Shown one piece after another: positions 53,901-60,000 of a DNA stretch of 60,000 nucleotides. The DNA comes from Nematostella vectensis. Taxonomy: Eukaryota > Cnidaria > Anthozoa > Actiniaria > Edwardsiidae. The notes beneath the pieces are model-generated. The model was not told the DNA's origin. It worked only from the letters and a program-made list of their open reading frames with translations, and made no database searches. The stretch lies in NCBI RefSeq assembly GCF_932526225.1, contig NC_064034.1:7552001-7612000 (forward strand). Reading direction: 5' to 3'. Both the position numbers and the translations under genes were made by a program. The first letter of the stretch is position 1. Each line of letters opens with the position of its first letter.

Positions 53901-54143
53901 TATGTCTTTAAATGTTTAAATGGTCTCGTAGAGCATGAAATGGATCTGTTAAAACTCGAAGATCAACATAATTATAATACCAGAAACAAATGTAATATTA
54001 GGCTCCCTAGTGTGAAAAGAAACTGGGGCAAACAAAGAACTGAGTACCATGCAGTCAAGGATTTTAACTCACTTAGCCAGGACATTAAGAGATGCACAAA
54101 TATTTGTACTTTTAAACGCAGTATTTCTCAAATTTTAACCTAG
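50970..54143 (+). CDS. non-LTR retrotransposon ORF: endonuclease-reverse transcriptase, 1057 aa
   Basis: Intact. An APE-type endonuclease (HLNIRSL about 122; LSETWLD; GDLNAN; SDHYLVF about 320-330) is followed by a reverse transcriptase (YRPISILPTLSK; FIDLTKAFDTVDH; THGVPQGSILGPL; LYADDTVIY, the catalytic YADD) and a thumb/C-terminal region (YLGVFISSDLTW; LPLFEYADLVWG). This order fits the CR1/L2/jockey group. Near the N terminus LALIALAGDIESNPGY (residues 90-105) resembles the 2A-like leader known in such elements. The first about 77 residues may be 5' leader rather than protein: Met78 (MFCKLFH) is an alternative start. An intact frame implies recent activity. It starts 18 bp after the H2A fragment. 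Confidence 0.9.
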   Translation: MAVGRNFRLSTNLCLFLCIYMVFNSDKPSYVRENTLLNDRDIYFISQTSCRAVIASTSFHQKTSTKVKELNGPLKCVMFCKLFHRACFALALIALAGDIESNPGYLALNDIKNTRGLKIAHLNIRSLINKTDSLRLEGIDSRTIDVLTLSETWLDSQTADAEINLPGFVCARRDRSGTKEGYGGVATFVRDDLAFRLRNDINTGGQECLWIEVIREKCKPTLICSAYRAPDADLTSFISSPQDSMPAIDLDKSDVVILGDLNANLMPNSKLPKSDKQNLLNFARTFHFTQLVKEPTRITDTSRTLIDLNFVNKEHRIANSGVVPVPLSDHYLVFCDIKAGVFTKAKPRILEYRSYKNFDADSFNDDLRNVPWHIVNSMDDIDDALLTWNQLFLEVADDHAPIKRQRVKGTPIPWMNNQISESMKERDIAHRIARKLNKERHWKTYRNLRNKVNKLVKSSKSKYYCDMIEESKGDSGKIWKAVNEACNRKSTSESIQCIITDNIQHITPSSIATAMNCFFASIGQRLADKFTTCKSNQSSVLNQTCQFQLIELIESFVLEQLLSLKVNKAIGLDKISARLLKNSARTIAPSITNMLNLSIRSGKFPKLWKCSKITALFKSGERTNASNYRPISILPTLSKILERAIHSQLYQFLVSNGLLSSKQFGFRKGLSTVSALSSFVDEVLLNMEQGKLCGAVFIDLTKAFDTVDHEIMLQKLTEIGLSGNPLAWFRSYLANRTQRTCCGNSLSEELPVTHGVPQGSILGPLMFVIYINSLPDVLESCCASLYADDTVIYCYGSSSKQLSDNLNQDLLAVAKWMDDHKLTLNLEKTKCMLLGSNRKLESKIKLSVSISNYNVSNVSNFKYLGVFISSDLTWSEHVEYLSGKINQRLGLLRRIKHLLPFRARLLYYNSLVLPLFEYADLVWGDKHNVTIMSNLQILQNKAAKIILDRPLYSSATDALAKLKWLPLEKRRFLRRCVYVFKCLNGLVEHEMDLLKLEDQHNYNTRNKCNIRLPSVKRNWGKQRTEYHAVKDFNSLSQDIKRCTNICTFKRSISQILT

Positions 54144-54330
54144 GTATTTTTATCATAGTATCTTTTTAATGTAACGATATATCAACAATATATTTTTTTT
54201 CTTAATTTTTTTTTTCCATATATTTTTTATAGATTACTGTTATTATTTATAAGTCGAGGTCCTTTTTGAAAATCATTTTAAATGAAAAAGCTCTCCTCAA
54301 TAAAGATTATTAAAGGCTTGGTTATAGCAA
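54144..54330 (+). other. 3' untranslated tail of the retrotransposon
   Basis: AT-rich sequence with a possible end at ataaagattattaaaggctt near 54300. No target duplication was identified, so the boundary is uncertain. Confidence 0.35.
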
Positions 54331-54990
54331 GGAATAAATGACAGATTAGAAGATTTAAGTCGTTATTAAAGTTTGTTATATAAATAGAAATGTAGATACG
54401 AGTCAAGACATTTTAAATTAACGGAAGAGATATCTAAAGCTGAATCTTGATTATCGATATCTATTTTGTAGATATATTTCATTTCTAGCAATAGATATTA
54501 CCTGGAAAGCTCATAGTTCAAGTAGGGGTGTTAGAAAGCTAGTAAATGGGGATACGGGAACGAACTAGAACAGTATTCTGAAGGTCATTGGCTAACAATT
54601 TGAAAACGTTTCTTATTTACTTTTTTGTACCCCGGTAGGTATGCGCTTTAAAATTTCGGTCTGATCCAAGATAATCCAAGATAAATTTCATGCAACATTT
54701 GACCAGAGTTTAAAAGATAATAACTGGCATAAGTGCCTCGACAAATTAGGCAGTGCTCTTGGCATATCAGTTTAAAAAGACAAACTGCATGCTAATGTTT
54801 ATTCGATATCGTCGCCGGTTCGCGGCTCTTTATCAGTAAAGCGTGGAGCACTGGTAGGTAGGTGAAATCTTTTTGAATCTTCATATAATTAATCCTTGTT
54901 TAGCAAACAACAAATAGAGTCCAACTGGTCGTCAACTCTTTCCCGTTCGCCTAAAATCATGAAATTGTATTTTAGCATGTTATTGACCTA
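54331..54990. other. AT-rich noncoding stretch
   Basis: Nothing recognisable on either strand. Confidence 0.5.
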
Positions 54991-54994
54991 CAGC

Positions 54995-55166
54995 CAGGCG
55001 CGTACACAAGGGGGCACTGGGTGTGCGCCCCCCCTGGCGGCCAAAAAGTGGGTCATTTTTTTTATTAAGGAATCTTCAAATTCTATGCTTTTTCCAAATG
55101 TTACCTATGACTGCCCACTCCCCCCCCCCCCCCCCCCCCTATCAGCCAATCCTGGGAACGCGCCTG
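54995..55166. mobile_element. MITE-like element with CAGGCGCGT ends
   Basis: The left end caggcgcgtacacaag and the inverse of the right end (caggcgcgttcccagg) match in the outer nine bases and partly beyond. The interior has a long C-run. It is related in end sequence to the elements at 3133 and 13241. No clear target duplication. Confidence 0.55.
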
Positions 55167-55584
55167 TACCGGCTACCTAATACATCTCAAAATATTTTAG
55201 CCTACGCCACTGTCTGATGAACAATATCCTGTAGCCTGTAGAGAGAAACGCGTAGGCTTAAATACGCCAACTAAAACTTTTGGTCTTTTTCTCAAATAGA
55301 ATTAACAAGGAAACAAGAAAACAATAAGGGGCTCTTTAGATCTTTCCTGCTTTCTTTCGGTCAGAATGATCAGAAAACTCACTAAATGCCATAATTTCAT
55401 AAGCAAGCCTCCGTGACGGTTTCCTCGAATTTATTGCCGCGTCATACATGTCATAAGTGTCACACATATGTGTGGGCTACGGCCAGGCAGCACCAGGCAC
55501 AATTCCCCGATGGCGTCAGCACTAAGGATTCAGAAGTTAGGAGTGATTCAACTGACTATATTCATCATCATAATCATCATCATC

Positions 55585-56010
55585 AATATATGATTATTTT
55601 CGGTTTCGAATTGATGAATAGTTCGGAATGCAAACAAACATGTTGTTATTCAAAGAATGTTCTTCCCTTTATTGCCTAACTGCACTTAAGGGTAACTTGG
55701 TGTTATTAAGAACCTATTAGTATTGATTAATCGCCATTCATTCCCAAACCAAAGGCAAGACTACACCAACTGAGCAATATACCTTCCTTTTTTAACAAAC
55801 TGAGCGGGATGACATCTGCCAAAACATGTTGTTATTCAAAGAATGTTCTTCCCTTTATTGCCTGACTGCACTTAAGGGTAACTTGGTGTTATTAAGAACC
55901 TATTAGTATTGATGAATCGCCATTCATTCCCAAACCAAAGGCAAGACTACACCTACTGAGCAATATACCTTACTTTTTTAACAAACTGAGCGGGATGACA
56001 TCTGCCATCT
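55585..56010. repeat. tandem 188-bp block, copies 1 and 2 of three
   Basis: Two near-identical blocks start at about 55633 and 55821 (aaacatgttgttattcaaag, then gcacttaagggtaacttggt) and run to acaaactgagcgggatgacatctgcca. A third copy is at 57271-57415. Confidence 0.85.
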
Positions 56011-56443
56011 GCCTTCTGGTCCTCCTGACGATGACAATTGCTGAAGGTTTGAGGCTAACTTTATTTGTTTCCTTTTTATGTGGTACAACACTAGTGCAAC
56101 TCGCGATTCCCGAAACTAAGGACGAGTTTTCTAATAGAACATGCGTGCTATTTGTTGGCTAGGATAAGAATATAACTGCATTGTAGATAAATATATTCAC
56201 ACGATGTTTTAAAGGAAAGTCGTAAGCACTAAGCACTTTGTGTCTTATTAAGTTAAAAAAATTCAAAAAATCAATATGCATTCATACTACTGCCTTTACA
56301 CATAGATATCCTTTTAATAATGTTTTGACCAACATTGCAGCTCTTTATGTGCCTGATGTGCCCGCGATAAGAATCACGGATAATTTTTTTCTTACATTTA
56401 ATAGAAAGCTATCGTCAACGAATTTCCGGAAGATCTTCATTTA
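55996..56443 (+). CDS. possible small secreted peptide, two exons
   Basis: An ATG at 55996 begins a hydrophobic signal-like stretch (MTSAICLLVLLTMTIAE) ending at a donor-like GTTTGAG at about 56047. A TTGCAG acceptor at about 56339 would join it in phase to a 34-codon exon (LYVPDVPAIRI) ending TAA at 56441-56443. No cysteines are present. The first exon lies at the end of a duplicated block that may be its promoter. Purely predicted. Confidence 0.3.
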
Positions 56444-56449
56444 AACTTT

Positions 56450-57150
56450 TAATACCCTGCTACAACCTACAATACAATCGACCTGCCCTGCTTTAAAAAA
56501 TGCAACGAGGTGTTGACGTTGGTGTAGCGCTGGGTAATAGAGTACTTGATACTGAAAAAGCGTTAAAAAGATTTTTAAGGACAGACGCGGATCGAGGCTC
56601 TTGCCTCTTTATCGTTGTCTAGTGCCAAACGTGTCTGTCATATCTACCTTTCTAACCCTCTTTACATTTCCCCGGTATAATTTTATAGTTACTGACGAGC
56701 CTCTGGAACCAGGGTTTCTTTAAAATGAAAATTCTACGGCCTCTCGAAGACAACAAAACCTTTGAGTGACAATAGAGTAAGTTGTTGTCTACACAGCTAG
56801 AAATGGGATTATTAAACTTTAATACTATATATAAAGTTAGTTATCGAATTCGAATTTTGATAGTACTTTTACTGACAGAGCAGTTAAATTATATTTTAAA
56901 CAAACAAGCAGCTTGCAGTGATCAAGATTGCTTAAAATATACAGTCTGTTTTTATTGGCTTGTATACTTTGTGTAACCAAAAAGTGTTAATCGAATGTTT
57001 AGCCTTGGTCTTAAGTCTTGTGGTCAGCATATAAATGCTTATTGTTATATCAGTTTCTTAAATTTCAGGAAGATTTATTATCGTTACCGCATGAAGGTTT
57101 TACTACTTTTCTCCTCTAACAATTTAGTCTAATTATCAGCAATTCAGTTA
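56450..57150. other. AT-rich noncoding stretch
   Basis: No gene recognised. The open frames are short and AT-driven. Confidence 0.4.
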
Positions 57151-57262
57151 TCAACAGTCGAAGCCGAATTATCAACAGTCGAATTCGAATTATCAACATA
57201 AGCAAGTCGATATATCAACATCATCATCATCGTCGTCGTCGTCGTCATCATCATCAACATCA
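57125..57262. repeat. ATTATCAACA repeats and CAT/CGT trinucleotide tract
   Basis: Several copies of aattatcaacagtcgaa precede a run of catcat and cgtcgt triplets. A similar cat tract precedes block copy 1 at 55570. Confidence 0.8.
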
Positions 57263-57270
57263 TCAGTTTT

Positions 57271-57415
57271 GATTATTTTCGGTTTCGAATTGATAAATAG
57301 TTCGAAATGCAAACAAACATGTTGTTATTCAAAGAATGTTCTTCCCTTTATTGCCTGAAGGCACTTAAGGGTAACTTGGTGTTATTAAGAACCTATTAGT
57401 ATTGATGAATCGCCA
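57271..57415. repeat. third copy of the 55.6-kb block
   Basis: Shares gattattttcggtttcgaat through to gatgaatcgccat with copy 1. It ends abruptly where the reverse-transcriptase remnant begins. Confidence 0.85.
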
Positions 57416-57419
57416 TCGC

Positions 57420-58135
57420 TCGAAGTCTTACCAAGGAATTCTCCATCCCTACTTAATTTCATAGTAGACGACATCAATCATTATGCAGTTACTAATAATA
57501 TGAAACTTAATCCATTTAAGTGTAAGACCATGGATGTAGACTTTCTAAAGTATCGTAGTTGTGTGTGGCAGCCTGTGGTTATCGGGACCACCGCGGTGGA
57601 ATGCGTCAAATCGTTTAAGTTACTCGGTATTTATATATCCGACGATTTGAAGTGGACCAGCCACATCGATTTCGTTATTAAGAAGGCGAATAAAAGAATT
57701 TACGCGATAAGAATACTGAAAAGATCAGGTGTGCATGTAAGAGATATTGTCGAGGTATACTGTACCCTTATTCGCTCAATCTTAGAGTATGGTGCCCCAG
57801 TATATTCTAACCTCACTGAATTTCTCTCTAATGCTATTGAGAGGATTCAACAACGAGCACTTAAGATCATCTTTCCCGGGATACCCTACTCCGATTGCCT
57901 GATCAAGGCAGGCATCAGATCTCTAAAGGACAGAAGAGCCGAACTCTGCAAAGAGTTCATGAGAAGCTTACGTAGGGACAATCCATTACATCAGATTGCC
58001 TCGTCGAGAACCACAAAGCCACTACACCAATATAATTTAAGAGCAGATAGAAAGATCGTACCCGCCCTTTGCAACACTAACAGGCTGGCGGAGTTTGTCA
58101 CTGTTAAATTTGTGGAATTTCTCCAATTCATGTAA
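57420..58135 (+). pseudogene. non-LTR reverse transcriptase, C-terminal fragment
   Basis: The open 211-codon part (57500-58135) has LNPFKCKTM, FKLLGIYISDDLKWTSHIDF and RSILEYGAPVYSN, the thumb and post-RT region of a CR1/jockey-type element. It is a different family from the element at 50970. The YADD core and endonuclease are absent, consistent with 5' truncation on insertion. Open sequence upstream to about 57420 is in the same frame. Confidence 0.8.
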
Positions 58136-58262
58136 TTATTTGTATTTTATGTAAGTCAGTATTTATATTCCGTGTGCCGTCCCGGCGGCAGTCATGTGCC
58201 GTCCCGGCGGCAGTCATGCTATGCGCAGCATGCATACGTGGAGAGGGGGCAGGCGCCGTGCC

Positions 58263-59648
58263 CTATGCGTGCACTTTTGCAGGTGCGAAAGCTTTGCTTC
58301 GCCGCCGGAACGGCACGCGGTCGATCCCCGGATCAGTCACGTGTTGCCCCCTAGGATGCCCACCGGCCATGTTATGAGCACCGACTGGCTTTGTCTCGGT
58401 GTTGATCGCGTTTGCGCCGAGCGTCATGGAGTCTGTGGCTTTCTGCAGTTTATTGTTGTAGCCCACGACGCTTTGTGTGTTTATCACCAGATCGCTCGGC
58501 ATCAGCCACACTCCTGGTGCGACCGCAAGACTCAGTCTCACCTTGGCCTCCTGCACGGCTAACTGGTACCTTTCCACGCTTTGAGCGATGTCGTTTTCTA
58601 TGATCGCGTCTTCAAGCAGCTTCTTGAACTCCGCCTGCGCCTCCATGGCCGGCCCACCGACCCCCGCGATGGAGGAACGGACGTTTACCTGCGCGCCAAG
58701 CACTGTGTAGACGAACGCCTCGACCGAGCGATCGAGTCTTCCTAGCCCTGCTTTTGTCAGCCCCTCACCTTTGGGAGGCGCAAACCAGCTATATTGCACG
58801 CCTCCGTGGTCGTCGTTGCGTATGAAACCCACCTGCTTCCCACTTTTGTACGTCCCACCTTCGTCGCTAAACAGATTGAGGTGGCTCGGGTACTCGTCCA
58901 TCGCCGTGTCGTAGCCACGGATCACGTGCACGTTGCGATACCCCTCCCCCGGGTAGAACACAAACACATCGCCTAGCCCGTGGTTCCGGCCGCCTTTCAA
59001 TCGGAAGTCTGGCTTACGCGGCAAACCGAACTCTATACATAGACGCTCGAAAGCGGCCTTCTTGTAGGGTTTACCTTTTTGCGTGAACGGGCTGTCGCCA
59101 GGCAGGGGGGCGCCGAGCTCGTAGAGTATCCTCCGCCTGGTAAAGTAGACGTGAAACCTTAGAAATCCCCTGATGACAGAGGGGAGCGCGGCGTAAGCGG
59201 GGTCGGTTAGGCGCACCCCGCATCCGGCGGTTGCCCACCAGACCGCAAAGTTGAGTTGCTGTGGCCAGTACCCATAGGAAGACTCCGATAGCCTCCGGCG
59301 AGACTCCTTGGCGGACTTGTTCGTGACTACCGTCTCTTTCAATATGTCTCGGACCCTAGTCGTGAATGATTTGTCCTCAGCCACGTGTATCTCTAGCTGC
59401 GTGAGTAGTGGGGTGATGTCTGAGGCCGTGCTCTCTACGGGGGTCGCGGGCACGGCGTAGAGCAGCTTTTGCGCGAGGGTCAGAGACCTAGGGAAACCGG
59501 GTTTTGCGCGTTTGACTTGTTCGGCTATGGCGTGTTCGATATGTTCGGCTATAGAGGCTCCCGCCGCAGTTGCCGCCTTCTTCGTCTCTTCCACCTCCCT
59601 TCGGGGAATCGCCTCCTCGTTCAGCATCCGCCAGCCTTCCCAATCCAT
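58263..59648 (-). CDS. Polinton structural-type protein, 461 aa, second copy
   Basis: The translation is identical to that of 47545-48930, including the palindrome near the C terminus (58304). It is intact. Identity over the whole length indicates very recent duplication or a duplicated contig segment. Confidence 0.6.
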   Translation of the reverse strand: MDWEGWRMLNEEAIPRREVEETKKAATAAGASIAEHIEHAIAEQVKRAKPGFPRSLTLAQKLLYAVPATPVESTASDITPLLTQLEIHVAEDKSFTTRVRDILKETVVTNKSAKESRRRLSESSYGYWPQQLNFAVWWATAGCGVRLTDPAYAALPSVIRGFLRFHVYFTRRRILYELGAPLPGDSPFTQKGKPYKKAAFERLCIEFGLPRKPDFRLKGGRNHGLGDVFVFYPGEGYRNVHVIRGYDTAMDEYPSHLNLFSDEGGTYKSGKQVGFIRNDDHGGVQYSWFAPPKGEGLTKAGLGRLDRSVEAFVYTVLGAQVNVRSSIAGVGGPAMEAQAEFKKLLEDAIIENDIAQSVERYQLAVQEAKVRLSLAVAPGVWLMPSDLVINTQSVVGYNNKLQKATDSMTLGANAINTETKPVGAHNMAGGHPRGQHVTDPGIDRVPFRRRSKAFAPAKVHA

Positions 59649-59690
59649 GCTCAGTCCTATTAAACACGAAGGCGGGCTGTATTCAACACA

Positions 59691-60000
59691 ATGGTGGTCC
59701 TACAAACTGTGCTCACCAAAGGCGAACAGACGCTCTTCTTCGAGGGGCCGATAAGGCGCCCACGCTTCGTGGCGCTCTGGCAGTGCTCGCTGTTTAACAG
59801 CTGGTATAATCTCGAGCGGAAGCATCAGATAACGACTATAGCCGCCCTCCCGCCCGTCGCTACTCTGCCAGCCTGGCACCACACGGCTTAGTCCATCGTG
59901 GAAACGATCAACCGCGCTGAAAGCGAGATTCTGACCGCGAAGCTGGATTTTCTCACCGGGAAGATCGCGCTCATGTCCAATGGCGTTGCGTTCCTGAATG
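59691..60000 (+). pseudogene. second copy of virion-type gene, cut by window end
   Basis: Copy of 48973 onward with the same in-frame TAG at 59889-59891. The shared stop shows the damage preceded the duplication. Confidence 0.65.

Larger units (their letters stand above)
58175..60000. mobile_element. second copy of a 1.8-kb Polinton segment
   Basis: 58197-60000 matches 47479-49282 at a constant offset of 10718 with no difference noticed, and runs off the window. The left edge is two tandem copies of the 22-bp unit tgccgtcccggcggcagtca plus tg. The sequence to the left is the retrotransposon remnant, not Polinton. Confidence 0.9.

Overview
The window is eukaryotic and most likely cnidarian (an anthozoan such as a Nematostella-type sea anemone; inferred, no search was run). 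The evidence is intron-rich animal genes with GT-AG introns, a PIM-like kinase, a Ly6-like protein, a Polinton/Maverick element, and a CR1/L2/jockey-type retrotransposon. No prokaryotic operons, tRNA, rRNA or CRISPR array were seen.

Layout. 1-2.5 kb: AT-rich DNA with a possible plus-strand core promoter. 2.6-7.1 kb, minus: the first five coding exons of a PIM-like Ser/Thr kinase, up to the end of the N-lobe. 7.1-10.4 kb: intergenic, with a hairpin and a tandem array. 10.7-37.4 kb, minus: one gene whose 40 exons I could join with consistent phase. It encodes about 2805 residues: a degenerate EF-hand-like head followed by five copies of a 405-435-residue charged coiled-coil supermodule and a diverged tail. 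Its introns carry many tandem arrays, several of which contain copies of the neighbouring exon edge and splice site. 39.1-40.4 kb, plus: a two-exon cysteine-rich Ly6-like membrane protein. 40.5-50.7 kb: a decayed Polinton with inverted terminal repeats. It retains a packaging ATPase tail, integrase, capsid protein, a helicase/HNH remnant and several small structural genes, most with stops or frameshifts, and no DNA polymerase was seen. 50.75-50.95 kb: a histone H2A fragment. 50.97-54.1 kb: an intact 1057-residue endonuclease/reverse transcriptase ORF with a 2A-like motif near its N terminus. 54.3-58.1 kb: AT-rich DNA with a MITE-like element, a block present three times, a possible signal-peptide exon and a second reverse-transcriptase remnant. 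58.2-60 kb: a second, apparently identical copy of 1.8 kb of the Polinton, whose breakpoint falls on a short GCCG-NNN-CGGC palindrome.

The two most interesting signals are (1) tandem arrays grown out of exon-intron boundaries of the giant gene, which multiply splice donors, acceptors and even the stop codon, and (2) a dispersed GCCG-NNN-CGGC palindrome throughout the Polinton that lies at gene ends, inside the capsid gene and at the duplication breakpoint. Within the Polinton, packaging, integration, capsid and small membrane genes form one virion-type cassette, but it cannot be autonomous in its present state.
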